Source: Bacillus sp. B15-48 (GTDB lineage: Bacteria > Bacillota > Bacilli > Bacillales > Cytobacillaceae). Taken from it: a stretch of 64,000 nt of DNA. Below the pieces are notes generated by a model. It was not told the origin of the DNA. It made no database searches and saw only the letters and a list, made by a program, of their open reading frames with translations. The DNA is taken from positions 186,001 through 250,000 of the forward strand of contig NZ_WOFU01000004.1 in NCBI RefSeq assembly GCF_016879755.1, written 5' to 3'. Each line of letters opens with the position of its first letter. Within the stretch, counting starts at the first letter, position 1. Below are positions 1 through 9,020 of this stretch, one piece after another. Both the position numbers and the translations under genes were made by a program.

Positions 1-320
1 GTAATGATAACTAAGGGAACTGAATCGATCTGGGCAGTTAAAACCCCGGTAATTGCGTTTGTCATCGCAGAACCAGGAGGAATATAAGCGACACCAGTTT
101 TGCCTGTTGCTCTTGCATACCCGTCGGCAGCATGAATTGTTGCTTGTTCATGCTCAAGAATGACTTGTTTTAGTTGTTTGCATTTATCAAAGGGATCATA
201 TAGGTTTTGCATTGAACCTGATATTGAACCGAAAACAACTTCGGTTTTTTCTGCTAATATGGAATCTATCAATAGTTCGGTTCCGGTAAATTCAAAAGTT
301 TTTGTTTGAGTAGCAATCAT
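1..320 (-). CDS. Acetolactate synthase large subunit-like TPP enzyme, N-terminal part (runs off window)
   Basis: The minus strand encodes about 106 residues starting with ATG at 320, behind an AGAGGTG ribosome binding site. The text includes the N-terminal thiamine-diphosphate (Pyr) domain pattern: a Glu in LEHEQA about residue 60 followed by HAADGYARATGKTG. This Glu is the cofactor-activating Glu of the acetolactate synthase/pyruvate oxidase family. The gene continues past base 1, so the FAD-like middle domain and the C-terminal PP domain are not visible. IlvB (branched-chain amino acid synthesis) is the most likely identity; glyoxylate carboligase or another POX-family member is possible. 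No T-box consensus was seen upstream. Confidence 0.75.
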   Translation of the reverse strand, partial: MIATQTKTFEFTGTELLIDSILAEKTEVVFGSISGSMQNLYDPFDKCKQLKQVILEHEQATIHAADGYARATGKTGVAYIPPGSAMTNAITGVLTAQIDSVPLVII

Positions 321-466
321 TATAAACACCTCTGCTTTTTAAGAATAAATTTTACCGGAACAGTTTGGAATTGTATGTGATAAATCTCATAAGAAATAGA
401 ATAATTCGTTATTTTTCTAAAATTTAATTTTAAATAACTAAGGGATAGTGAGCCCTTAATTCACAA

Positions 467-510
467 AAAAACGACTCTAAATTCATATTTTGAATGTTAG
501 AGTCGTTTTT
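467..510. terminator. Bidirectional rho-independent terminator
   Basis: Stem AAAAACGACTCTAA (467-480) pairs with TTAGAGTCGTTTTT (497-510), and inner ATTCA/TGAAT pairing extends it. There are U-tracts on both strands. It lies 150 nt upstream of the acetolactate-synthase-like gene. It could insulate that gene or be the end of a lost transcript. No attenuator partner hairpin was found. Confidence 0.6.
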
Positions 511-741
511 TAGTTTTTGAAATTACAGTTTTTAAATAACCAATGGATTTTCAGTGCCCTCAACGATTTTTGGCCGGCTTTTCTTATCTTAATTTTTGGG
601 TGTTTGTGGTAATTCTATTTTATTTTATTAATAGGATATATTTATCAAATTAAATTTGAGGAAAATATTAAAAGTATCTACAAAATAGCATCAAAATTCT
701 TTTTCACTCAATTACAATTGTAACAATTTCATCATAATAAA

Positions 742-772
742 TTACAAAAATAGCAAATTGGATCTATATAAT
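742..772 (+). promoter_or_regulatory. Possible SigA promoter for the RHS pseudogene
   Basis: TATAAT at 767-772 has an upstream TTACAA at 742-747. The 19 bp spacer is longer than optimal. It lies 57 nt before the TTG start of the decayed wall-protein gene. The assignment rests on the -10 hexamer and position only. Confidence 0.35.
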
Positions 773-828
773 ATGAGAACAATAGCTTTTATACTATTTT
801 TCAATTACATAGATTTGGAGGAATATGC

Positions 829-2822
829 TTGAGAAAATTCATTGCAAAATTACTAGTTGCTACATTGTTATTCAGTGTGGTACCGCCGCACAAAAGAAAC
901 CTATGTATATGACGAAAATAAAAATTACCAAAAATCTGTAACGGATCCATTAGGAAGGACCACAACTACGAAATACAACAAGTGTTACGGATCCGGCATT
1001 AAATACAATTAATTACACTTATGATCTTCGGAATTTGCTGACACAGGTTAAAGATGCAAAAGACAATGTAACCACTTATGAGTATGATGCCAATGGCAAT
1101 TTGATAACGGCGACAAATGCTTTAATGAAACAGACGCTTTTCACGTATAATGCCCAAAATCAACTGTCACCGCGAAAAGAGCCACTAGGATAAACAACAT
1201 CATTTGTTTATGACGAAAATGGAAATACAAAAAAAACTGTGTTTCCATCGGGAGATAAGCTGCAATACATTTATAATCGGAATAATCAACTCGTTCATGT
1301 AGCAGTAAATGGTTCAAGAAAATGGACGTATACGTATGATGCCAATAGCAATATCGATTCAATATTGAATGTCGTCACAGGGGAAAGAAAGACTCTTTCT
1401 TATGATAAGAACGATAAGAGGACTAAGTCCGAACTAGGTAACCAGTCTATCGAGTATGCATTTGATGAAACAGGTGTTGCCACTCGAACAATAGGCCGAT
1501 CGAATGCACAGTCTTTTTCTCAAACTTATACGATTGATCGTTTGGAACGTCTGACTCATATTAAGCGAAATGGAGCTAGCCAAGTTTCTCTAACGTATAA
1601 CAAAACAAATTCATTAGCTACGATATCGTATGTAAATGGAATTTTATCTACGTATGAATATGATGTTGCAGGACAGCTTAAGACGTTAACGATAAAAAAG
1701 GGAACAACAACTATTGATGCCTTTACGTATGAATATGACCAACGAGGAAATATTACATCCGTCATTTCTAATGCAGGTAATGCCACGTTTCAATACGATA
1801 ACAATAACCAGCTAATCCAAGAAACAACAGTAGATGGTAAGTCTATTACTTATGAGTACGATGTAGTAGGCAACCGGACAAAGCAGATAACGGAGGAGAA
1901 TGGTCAGGCAACAACGAAGACTTACTCGTATAATGCCAATAATCAACTAACTGCATTAGATGGTCAATCATATATGTATGACCAAAATGGAAACCGTACG
2001 CAGGATGGAAGCTACAAGTATGTGTATAATAAATTAAACGAGCTGGTCGAAATCCAGACACTAAGCGGCCAGACAGTGGCAATATACACGTATAACGAAG
2101 ACAGTAAACGAATAAGCAAAACAATTAATGGCCAAACGACATATTATCATTACGATGAAAATCAGGTACTCTTCGAAACTAATGATACCGGCACCATTAC
2201 GGCTGAATACAGTTATGATGATTCAGGCCGTCCATTGACGATGACAAAGGATGGAAAAACGTATTATTATTTACTAAACGAACATAAGGATGTTATCGCC
2301 TTAACAGATGCATTAGGAAATATGGTTGCATCCTATACGTATGACGCATGGGGAAACCTTCTCTCCAAAACCGGTCCGATGGCCGATGTGAACCCATACC
2401 GTTATGCCTCTTATCGGCAGGATGACGAAACAGGATTGTATTATTTGTTGGCACGCTACTATGAGCCAAAAGAGGGATTGTTTTTATCAATCGATCCGCA
2501 GCCAGGAGAAGCAAACAATCCAATCAGCCAGCATCCATATGTTTATGTACAGAACAACCCTGTCATGCTAGATGATCCAGAGGGAGAGCATCCATTTGTA
2601 TTTATAGCTGTTCGTGTTGGTGGGAAAATTATTTACAAACAGGTAAGAAAAAAAGTAGTGCCTTATGTAGCTAAGAGATATAAGGGTAGGGGTAATTACA
2701 CTATAATGATTTTAAATATTATAGGAAAAAATTATTTGTTTCTAATCCTAAAATACCACGTGAATTTAAGTGCTTTATTAAAGGATAATATTTATGAAGT
2801 TATGAAGTATTGTGATAACTAA
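829..2822 (+). pseudogene. Decayed RHS/YD-repeat wall-associated protein (WapA-like)
   Basis: A TTG start at 829 sits behind GGAGG and opens a signal peptide of about 18 hydrophobic residues. The frame stops within 30 codons, because the large N-terminal part seems deleted and fused out of frame to YD repeats. YD-repeat text resumes in shifted frames (900-1190) and then runs open from 1239 to 2822. Visible repeats include YDENG, YEYDAAGQL-type units and the RHS core end: YYLLARYYEP, SIDPQPGE, YVQNNPVMLDDPEG. The variable tip after DPEG is only about 75 residues and resembles no toxin domain I recognise. Intact family members are usually over 1500 residues. The gene is therefore broken by frameshifts and deletion and is unlikely to make a working contact-dependent toxin. 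Confidence 0.8.
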
Positions 2823-2977
2823 AACTGATATAGTCTTCGGCTTCCTAACCAGAATAAACAATAATTAATATTAAAAAGAAGTACAGGGTACGTCCCCCCA
2901 TGCTTCCCCCTTAAAAGTCTCCCCATTTTTAAAGAAGAACTTGAAAAGCTTTTAGAGAATGCTAGAGGGAAAATAGA

Positions 2978-3003
2978 GGTTCCATTCTAATGGAGCCTTT
3001 TTC
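2978..3003 (+). terminator. Terminator-like hairpin after the RHS remnant
   Basis: GGTTCCATT pairs with AATGGAGCC (one G-U pair), followed by TTTTT. Just before it, a short open stretch ending in TAA near 2990 reads like the C-terminal tail of a lost protein. This suggests the original RHS 3' end or an immunity-type gene was here. Confidence 0.5.
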
Positions 3004-3132
3004 CACAGGGGCAATTGTTAATTTTATTTGTTTTCTTAATTAACTGATAATTTTTCGTGTGAAAAGTTCATTTATGGACATTTGACCGAAGAAATCCGTA
3101 GGCTTTTTGAACGATAATGCTGGTAACGCGTT

Positions 3133-3365
3133 TTTTAATCTAAGTACTAGTATTAAAAACGCGATATTTCGTTGATATATTGCTAGTACTCGTAATAAAA
3201 CGCTGTAAAATGAGGGTTTAATCCGAGTACTAGCAATAAAATGAGGTAAGAAGGCCGATATAATCCCTGTACTAGTAATAAAAAATGCCCCAAAATCGGT
3301 TTAATCTAAGTACTAGCAATAAACCAGCCTAATAATCACGGTTAATCCAAGTACTAGCAATAAAA
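3133..3365. repeat. Six-unit phased tandem array, 41-42 bp period
   Basis: The core AGTACTAG (one copy AGTACTCG, one TGTACTAG) starts at 3143, 3185, 3226, 3268, 3309 and 3350, giving steps of 42, 41, 42, 41 and 41. Each core is normally preceded by TTTAATCYR and followed by YAATAAAA. About 16 bp of variable sequence lies between units. The first unit is close to a perfect dyad (TTTTAAT ... ATTAAAA around AGTACT). No open reading frame spans it. The regular spacing is near four helical turns. The variable parts are too short for CRISPR spacers and there are no cas genes. Confidence 0.85.
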
Positions 3366-3438
3366 CTTAGCACCGGGAAGCACAGGGTACGTCCCCATGC
3401 TCCTTCCCATGCTCCTACTTAAAAATTAATTTTAAAAA

Positions 3439-3468
3439 ACGAGCACAGTTGAAGTGTGCTCGTTTTTT
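3439..3468 (-). terminator. Terminator of the phosphonate transporter operon
   Basis: ACGAGCACA (3439-3447) pairs with TGTGCTCGT (3455-3462) around a 7-nt loop. On the minus strand the stem is followed by a T-rich run directly after the last permease gene. A-tracts on the other side make it usable in both directions. Confidence 0.75.
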
Positions 3469-4303
3469 ACTTCACAAAGAATCTGGACTTTTCAGATATA
3501 AAATCAGCAAGAAAGACTAGGAGTATGTAACATATAAGCAGCAAGGTGATTTCGGTATAGTGAAAAAAGCTCATGCTTAGTTTAAACTCCTGACCGAGTC
3601 CACCAGCTCCAACAAAACCGACAACAATCGTTGTGCGCATAATTACTTCCCAACGATAAAGAATATAAGTTAAAAATTTCGGAAGAACAGTTGGGAATAC
3701 ACCGTACATGAGGATTTGTGCCTGGTTTGCACCCGCTGAAGCAAGATTCCGAATCGGACGGGAATCTGTATCTTCAATGACCTCTGCGCATAATTTTCCG
3801 AGAATCCCAAAATTATGAAGGGCAAGTGCAATTGCACCGGGGAGGATTCCTGGTTTAAAGATAAAAATGATGATCATCGCCCAAACAAGTTCAGGGATAG
3901 CACGGCTAAAAATATAACTCAGTCGAATAAAGCCAAAGAGGAACCAACGGTACCATTTCTTTGACAAAGTTAACGTGCCATCGGCAACATTATGTGCTGC
4001 AGGAATTACTGTTAAAAACATGACGATCGTTGAAAAGCCAATGGCCATAATACTCATTTGTAAAGTTTCGATCGTTAGTTCGAACGCATAAGACCAATTT
4101 TCTCGATTCAAGAAGGCGACTTCCGCTTGACCAATCCCAAATAGACCTTTAAAAAATTTACTTGCATACTCTAGATTATGTCTTGAGAATAATTCAGCCA
4201 AACTTGCTTTTTCAATCCCGATGACAAAGTACCAGGAACCAATGACTAGAAGAATAGCAAAATAAAGTGAGAAGGTAACGAAATTAAATTTACGTTTCTT
4301 CAT
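3467..4303 (-). CDS. phnE: Phosphonate/phosphite ABC transporter permease 2
   Basis: This 278-residue integral membrane protein has about six hydrophobic segments and the binding-protein-dependent transport signature EVIMRTTIVVGFVGAGG followed by GLGQE near the C-terminus. It forms the membrane pore with the other permease and couples to PhnC. I choose the ATG at 4303 because AAAGAGG lies just upstream and its A overlaps the TAA of the preceding permease (TAATG). That arrangement points to translational coupling. A longer in-frame start at 4336 would sit inside the previous gene with no Shine-Dalgarno site. The exact substrate (phosphonate, phosphite or phosphate ester) cannot be read from sequence. 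Confidence 0.85.
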   Translation of the reverse strand: MKKRKFNFVTFSLYFAILLVIGSWYFVIGIEKASLAELFSRHNLEYASKFFKGLFGIGQAEVAFLNRENWSYAFELTIETLQMSIMAIGFSTIVMFLTVIPAAHNVADGTLTLSKKWYRWFLFGFIRLSYIFSRAIPELVWAMIIIFIFKPGILPGAIALALHNFGILGKLCAEVIEDTDSRPIRNLASAGANQAQILMYGVFPTVLPKFLTYILYRWEVIMRTTIVVGFVGAGGLGQEFKLSMSFFHYTEITLLLICYILLVFLADFISEKSRFFVK

Positions 4304-5088
4304 TACGATAGCCTCTTTCGTAACATATTGCTCCAACCATCAATTAAAACAACAAGAATGATGAGGAAATACATGAACGTCCATACTTCGTCATAACGTA
4401 GGTCATTAAGTGAAAGCTGAATTTGATAACCTAGCCCACCAAGGCCAACAAAGCTCATAATTGCGGAAGAGCGGACAGCGCATTCGTATCTGTACATCGT
4501 ATAACTAAGGATGTTGTTTTTTACGCTAGGGAAATATCCGTATAAAAGGCATTGAAGCCTAGAAGCGCCAGCAGCTCTTAATGCCTGTATTGGTTCATCC
4601 GGGACGTCATTAATCATATCGGCAAATATTCTTCCGAGAATTCCGCCGTATGGAATGGCAAGTGCAAAAATCGCGACATAAGGGGAAAGTCCGAAAGAGG
4701 CGACAAATAACCACGCCCAAACAAGTTCGTGAATCGCACGCATAAAACCGAGAATGCCACGGAAAGACCCCTTCATAATGGATCTTGATCTTTTTCCTGT
4801 TGCAAGAACTCCTGAAGCAAGAATGCCCAAAATCAACGCGAGAATCAAGGCGAGGCTCATTCCGGTTGTTGCGTAGACAAGGGTAATCCATGATGATTCA
4901 ATTGCTAGTAGAATGATATTCATCGATAGTTCAGGAGTAAACATTGCAGCGAAGATTTCGACGGCCGTGCTGATTCCACTGGCGTGCATAACCCCCTCGT
5001 TCCAATTAACCCCAAGTAAACTCCAGACAAAAACGAGCAATAAAAAGAGGGTTAGAATTTTCCTTTTATGTAAATCAAATGAGAGCAT
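4303..5088 (-). CDS. phnE: Phosphonate/phosphite ABC transporter permease 1
   Basis: This 261-residue inner-membrane permease is paralogous to the next gene. It has the family pattern RAIHELVWA in the middle and RSSAIMSFVGLGGLG near the end, where it should dock on the ATPase. The gene lies 3 nt from the end of phnC and overlaps the second permease by one base, so the four genes form one operon. Two separate permease genes suggest a heterodimeric pore, as seen in several Firmicutes phn clusters. No C-P lyase or phosphonatase genes lie in the window, so this is import only as far as can be seen. Confidence 0.85.
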   Translation of the reverse strand: MLSFDLHKRKILTLFLLLVFVWSLLGVNWNEGVMHASGISTAVEIFAAMFTPELSMNIILLAIESSWITLVYATTGMSLALILALILGILASGVLATGKRSRSIMKGSFRGILGFMRAIHELVWAWLFVASFGLSPYVAIFALAIPYGGILGRIFADMINDVPDEPIQALRAAGASRLQCLLYGYFPSVKNNILSYTMYRYECAVRSSAIMSFVGLGGLGYQIQLSLNDLRYDEVWTFMYFLIILVVLIDGWSNMLRKRLS

Positions 5089-5091
5089 ACT

Positions 5092-5844
5092 CTATGTCAG
5101 CTCCTTTAGCTGATAAAGCTCATTAAGCTGTTCATTTGTAACTTCATTCGCAGGGAGATCAAAAAGAATCTTACCGTTTTTTAAGGCAATCAATCGTGTG
5201 AAATATTTCTTGGCATATTCTACTGAATGGAGGCTAGCAATGACTGTTTGTTTATCTTCTTTTGCAATTTCTGTAAGCATTTGCAGGATATCCTCAGCTC
5301 TCGCTGGGTCAAGAGATGCAACTGGTTCGTCAGCAAGGATAATTTCAGGTTTCTGCATTAACAATCGTGCGAGTGCTACCCGCTGTTGCTCGCCACCGGA
5401 TAAATTAGACGTGCGTTCAAACTGTTTGTCAGCCAGGCCAACGCGCTTGAGTGCTTTTGTTGCATGTTCTTTTTCTTGTGGAATAAATAGCGAGAATAGA
5501 GACTTAAAAAAGCCCCAATCGGCCAAACGGCCTGCTAGCACATTATGAATGACTGCAAGCTGTCCGACAAGATCAAATTGTTGGCGGATAATGCCGATTT
5601 TTTTTGCTCGTTTTTTTTGATCAGCATAATGAGCAATTGGTCTATCATCAATCATTATCTCACCTTCATCAGGTTCTAAAATAGACGCTAGCAAATTTAA
5701 AAGGGTTGTTTTCCCGGCGCCACTTGGACCGATTATAGCAATCATCTCACCGTGCTCAACCATAAAAGAAAGGGAAGATAAGGCTATCTTCCGCTCATAG
5801 TTTTTTGATACTTTATTAAAATTGATCATTTTTTGTTCTGACAA
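5092..5844 (-). CDS. phnC: Phosphonate ABC transporter ATP-binding protein
   Basis: This 250-residue cytoplasmic ATPase powers the PhnE permeases. Walker A GPSGAGKT is at 39-46, the Q-loop Gln at 88, signature LSGGEQQ at 148-154, and Walker B ILADEP with D172/E173. The PhnC-type insertion between Q-loop and signature (FFKSLFSLF) is present; it is typical of this subfamily. The start is a TTG at 5844, preceded by AGGTGATG, and the upstream phnD stop lies inside that ribosome binding site. An internal ATG at codon 6 is an alternative but is too far from the Shine-Dalgarno site. Confidence 0.9.
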   Translation of the reverse strand: MSEQKMINFNKVSKNYERKIALSSLSFMVEHGEMIAIIGPSGAGKTTLLNLLASILEPDEGEIMIDDRPIAHYADQKKRAKKIGIIRQQFDLVGQLAVIHNVLAGRLADWGFFKSLFSLFIPQEKEHATKALKRVGLADKQFERTSNLSGGEQQRVALARLLMQKPEIILADEPVASLDPARAEDILQMLTEIAKEDKQTVIASLHSVEYAKKYFTRLIALKNGKILFDLPANEVTNEQLNELYQLKELT

Positions 5845-5854
5845 GTGACATCAC

Positions 5855-6745
5855 CTACTTGATGATTCCTAATTCTTTGGCAACTTCCTCAATCGCATGA
5901 TAATGTTCATTGTTCGTTTCAATAAACTGGTCAGTAGCGAGAAGATCCATTACATCGTTGTCACCATGCTTCATTGACAAGATGGCATCTTTTATTTTTG
6001 ATTTTGTCTCCTCATCCATTTTATTCACGGTCCAGTTATAGTCATAATACTCAGGAGTCGTATAGAAAACTTTTACTTTATCTGTGTCAACTTTTCCTTC
6101 TTCAACAGCAGTTTCCCAAACAGAGATATTCAGGGCTCCAGCTTGAAATGCCCCTGATTCGACTAATTTATACGTTTTATCGTGAGAACCAGAAAAATTG
6201 GGGTTTCCATTAAGATCTTCTTTTGAATCAATTCCTGCTTGCATCATAAAATATCTTGGCATTAAATGACCAGAAGTTGAACTTTCGCTCCCAAATGTAA
6301 AGGTTTTTCCTTCAATATCTTCCAGTGATTCCATTTCTAAATCCGCTTGTGCAATAAAGACAGATTTAAATTCTTCATCGATTGGTCGTTGAGCAATCGC
6401 TTCAGCTTCAGGGACAAGGTTTCTTGCTTGAACACCTGTTAATCCACCAAACCAAGCTAATTGAACTTCGCCTCTTTCAAATGCGGTTACTAGTGCAGCA
6501 TAATCGACGGAAGGAACAAACTCAACATTAAAGCCCGTTTTTTCTGCAAGGTCAGCAGCAAAATCATCCATGCTTCGATTAATTTCAGCTGTATTTTGAT
6601 CAGGAATCATCCCGATTTTTATCGTTTGGACATTCTCTGTTTCTGTGGCACTGTTTTCCTCATTATCTTGCTCGTCTCCCGCTCCACAAGCTACTAGGAA
6701 TAAAATCAATAACATACTCAGCAACGTAAAAAGATATTTTTTCAT
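5855..6745 (-). CDS. phnD: Phosphonate/phosphite substrate-binding lipoprotein
   Basis: This 296-residue solute-binding protein begins with a lipoprotein signal peptide ending LVAC (Cys20), so it is anchored on the outer face of the membrane. The mature part has the periplasmic-binding fold of the PhnD/PtxB group: KIGMIPDQNTAEI, then FAWFGGLTGVQA-like text and the FGSESSTSGHLMPRYF ligand loop near residues 150-170. It delivers ligand to PhnE1/PhnE2. It is first in the operon. A weak promoter-like TTTACA lies about 60 nt upstream; no clear PhoP box pair was seen. Binding specificity is not deducible. Confidence 0.88.
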   Translation of the reverse strand: MKKYLFTLLSMLLILFLVACGAGDEQDNEENSATETENVQTIKIGMIPDQNTAEINRSMDDFAADLAEKTGFNVEFVPSVDYAALVTAFERGEVQLAWFGGLTGVQARNLVPEAEAIAQRPIDEEFKSVFIAQADLEMESLEDIEGKTFTFGSESSTSGHLMPRYFMMQAGIDSKEDLNGNPNFSGSHDKTYKLVESGAFQAGALNISVWETAVEEGKVDTDKVKVFYTTPEYYDYNWTVNKMDEETKSKIKDAILSMKHGDNDVMDLLATDQFIETNNEHYHAIEEVAKELGIIK

Positions 6746-6882
6746 GTAATCGCTCCTTTATGTAAAAATCTCATATAAATATAACATTATTCACTTGTAA
6801 ACATGAAATTCTTTTTACCGATTGTTCAGTGAGCAAACGATTGATAAAATCAATATGTACGATGAAGGAGTTTGAATAACAG

Positions 6883-6919
6883 AAAAAGCTTGGAATTTCT
6901 AATGAATTCCAAGCTTTTT
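6883..6919. terminator. Terminator after the ABC-F gene
   Basis: AAAAAGCTTGGAATT (6883-6897) pairs with AATTCCAAGCTTTTT (6905-6919) around a 7-nt loop. On the minus strand it ends the ABC-F transcript. It stands in the gap before the phn promoter region, so it separates the two same-strand units. Confidence 0.85.
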
Positions 6920-6929
6920 TTCGTTATTT

Positions 6930-8480
6930 TTAATTGTTTGTGGCCCACTCTTCTACATTCCATATTTTTGTAATCCAGTCTTCATAAAAATCAGGTTCAT
7001 GGCTGACAAGAACGATTGTTCCTTTGTAGTTTTTCATTGCCTTTTTCAGCTCTTCTTTTGCATGGACATCGAGGTGATTTGTTGGTTCATCAAACAGAAG
7101 CCAATTGCTTTCTTCCATCATTAGTTTACAAAGTCTGACCTTAGCTTGTTCACCACCGCTTAATTGATTAAGCGGACGGGATATATGTTCATTTTTTAAG
7201 CCACAGCGAGCAAGAGCGGCCCGCACTTGGTGTTGATCTAGTACAGGGAACGCATTCCAAACATCATCAATTGGTGTAATGTCTTTAGGTTTGACCTCCT
7301 GTTCAAAATAGGACGGATAAAGGAAGTCGCCTCGTTCGATTTTTCCGCTTAAAGCTGGGATTTTCCCTAAAATGGTTTTCAATAAGGTTGATTTTCCAAC
7401 CCCATTCATCCCAACAATCGCGATTTTTTCGCCTCGCTCGATTGTCATTGTTAGCTTTGGTAACAGCGGGTGAGTGTAACCTATCTCAAAGTCAATCCCT
7501 TCAAATACGTAGCGACTACTGCTCCGTGATTCTTTAAATTCAAATGTTGGTTTTGCTGCCATTTCAGGACGATCAATTCGTTCCATACGGTCCAATTGTT
7601 TTTGTCGGCTCTTTGCTCGACCTGTTGTTGAATAACGCGCTTTATTTTTAGCTATAAATTCTTCTTGTTTTTTAATAAATTCTCGTTGCTTTTCATACGC
7701 ATGAATATGTTGGTTTTTATTAAGTTCTGCGAGTTCTAAAAATTTCTCATACGTTGCTGTATAGCGGGACAGCTTTGAAAATTCCAAATGAAAGATAACG
7801 TTAGAAACAGAATTCATAAATTCGGTGTCATGTGATATTAGAAGAAAGGCGTATGGATATTCTTTTAAGTATCCAGATAGCCAGCGAATATGTTCGACAT
7901 CTAAGTAGTTCGTTGGTTCGTCGAGCAAAAGAACTTTTGGTTGTTCAAGCAGTAGTTTTGCGAGAAGCACCTTTGTCCGTTGTCCACCACTTAGTGCGGC
8001 TACATCACGCTCTAGCCCAATTGCATCGAGCCCGAGACCTCGTGCTGCTTCTTCTATTTTCATATCAAGTGTATAAAAGCCTCCTGCATCCAGTTCGTCT
8101 TGGATTGTTGCCATTTGTTCAAGGAGGACCTCTAACTCTTCAGGTGTTGCATCAGCCATTTTTCCTGTTACTTCATTTAATTCCGCTTCTTTTTTAAAAA
8201 GGGGGAGAAAAGCATCTCTTAGCACGTCGCGCATCGTCCGTCCAGGTGTTAAAACAGTATGTTGGTCAAGGTATCCGTACTCGGTACCGGGCGTCCATTC
8301 GACTTTACCAGAATCATGGATGAGTTGATTCGTAATAATATCCATCAATGTGGATTTTCCTACGCCATTTGCTCCAACAAGGCCTGCGTGGTCTTCTGCC
8401 AGCAAGCGGAAAGAAACATCTTTAAATAAGGTACGGTCACCAAAAGAGTGACTTAAACGATCTACTGTAAGTAAACTCAT
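6930..8480 (-). CDS. ABC-F family ATPase (YfmM-like)
   Basis: This 516-residue soluble protein has two ABC domains in tandem and no membrane segment, the hallmark of ABC-F proteins that act on ribosomes (translation factors or antibiotic resistance). The first Walker A, GANGVGKST, is at 36-44, with signature LSGGQRT and LLLDEPTNYLD. The second Walker A, GMNGVGKST, starts at 357, with LSGGEQAK and LFDEPTNHLD. The interdomain linker (about residues 240-300, rich in K/Q/E and RAKSRQKQLDRM) is the P-site tRNA interaction motif region. Length and text are closest to B. subtilis YfmM by memory. It is a single-gene transcript with its own terminator. Confidence 0.85.
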   Translation of the reverse strand: MSLLTVDRLSHSFGDRTLFKDVSFRLLAEDHAGLVGANGVGKSTLMDIITNQLIHDSGKVEWTPGTEYGYLDQHTVLTPGRTMRDVLRDAFLPLFKKEAELNEVTGKMADATPEELEVLLEQMATIQDELDAGGFYTLDMKIEEAARGLGLDAIGLERDVAALSGGQRTKVLLAKLLLEQPKVLLLDEPTNYLDVEHIRWLSGYLKEYPYAFLLISHDTEFMNSVSNVIFHLEFSKLSRYTATYEKFLELAELNKNQHIHAYEKQREFIKKQEEFIAKNKARYSTTGRAKSRQKQLDRMERIDRPEMAAKPTFEFKESRSSSRYVFEGIDFEIGYTHPLLPKLTMTIERGEKIAIVGMNGVGKSTLLKTILGKIPALSGKIERGDFLYPSYFEQEVKPKDITPIDDVWNAFPVLDQHQVRAALARCGLKNEHISRPLNQLSGGEQAKVRLCKLMMEESNWLLFDEPTNHLDVHAKEELKKAMKNYKGTIVLVSHEPDFYEDWITKIWNVEEWATNN

Positions 8481-8670
8481 ATATTTTCCTCGCTTTTTTT
8501 GTTATTATTCATGAAAATGCTCATTATTCGATGATACTAAATTCAAGAGGTTACGACCAGTCTTTATTAATGGAATTTCTCATTCATCTTGAGCAAGCAA
8601 TAGGATTACGAAAAATTGTATATTATAATCCTGTAATGGGAGGCTATCAATGTTAAATCATTCCTCTATT

Positions 8671-8679
8671 TGCTATAAT
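8671..8679 (+). promoter_or_regulatory. Extended -10 promoter of the AbrB-type gene
   Basis: TGCTATAAT at 8671-8679 is a TG-N-TATAAT extended -10. The -35 region (TGTTAA at 8651-8656, 17 bp away) is poor, as expected for extended -10 promoters. Transcription should start near 8686, about 20 nt before the GTG. Confidence 0.6.
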
Positions 8680-8705
8680 TGTATTAGTAAAAGGGGGGAT
8701 TTGAA

Positions 8706-9002
8706 GTGAAAGCTACTGGTATTGTGCGCAAAACGGACCAGCTTGGCCGCATCGTCATCCCAATGGAATTGCGAAAGAAGATGGACATTCACGAGAACGA
8801 CCAGCTTGAGATTTTCGTTGACGAAGATATGATTATCCTCCATAAGTTTCAACCAGATAAAGCAGATAAAGCATGTATGATAACCGGAAAGGTAAGTGAA
8901 GAAAATTTTGAATTTGCTGGAGGAAGGATTGTCCTTAGTCCTGAAGGAGTAGATCAGCTATTGGCTGAAATCCAGCCGTACCTCCAAAAGACCACTTCTT
9001 GA
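8706..9002 (+). CDS. AbrB family transition-state regulator
   Basis: This 98-residue DNA-binding protein has an N-terminal swapped-hairpin domain (residues 1-50: TGIVRKTDQLGRIVIP, then LEIFVDEDMIIL). Its C-terminal multimerisation half (MITGKVSEENFEFAGGRIVLSPEG) is shared with AbrB and Abh of Bacillus. Such proteins repress post-exponential genes during growth. The GTG start at 8706 follows AAAGGGGGG. The text is about equally close to AbrB and Abh, so I leave the symbol open. It stands alone between an extended -10 promoter and a strong terminator. Confidence 0.85.
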   Translation: MKATGIVRKTDQLGRIVIPMELRKKMDIHENDQLEIFVDEDMIILHKFQPDKADKACMITGKVSEENFEFAGGRIVLSPEGVDQLLAEIQPYLQKTTS

Positions 9003-9020
9003 GAAGGTAAAACATCTACA

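Larger units (their letters stand above)
2883..3396. repeat. Pair of direct repeats, ACAGGGTACGTCCCC
   Basis: The 15-mer ACAGGGTACGTCCCC occurs at 2883-2897 and again at 3382-3396. Both copies are followed by C-rich CATGCT-type text. The copies bracket about 480 bp that holds a terminator-like hairpin and the 41-42 bp tandem array. They may be ends of a small repetitive or non-autonomous element; no transposase lies between them. Confidence 0.55.

Noticed and set aside
320-520. T-box leader for the acetolactate-synthase-like gene
   Set aside because: No AGGGTGG-type T-box sequence or specifier-loop layout could be found; only a simple terminator hairpin is present.
3133-3365. Regular repeat array considered as CRISPR
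   Set aside because: The conserved part is about 25 bp and the variable parts about 16 bp, too short for spacers. Cores are imperfect and no cas gene is present.
8531-8656. 41-codon ORF upstream of the AbrB-type gene
   Set aside because: There is no ribosome binding site before its ATG, its end overlaps the promoter region of the next gene, and the text matches no family I know.
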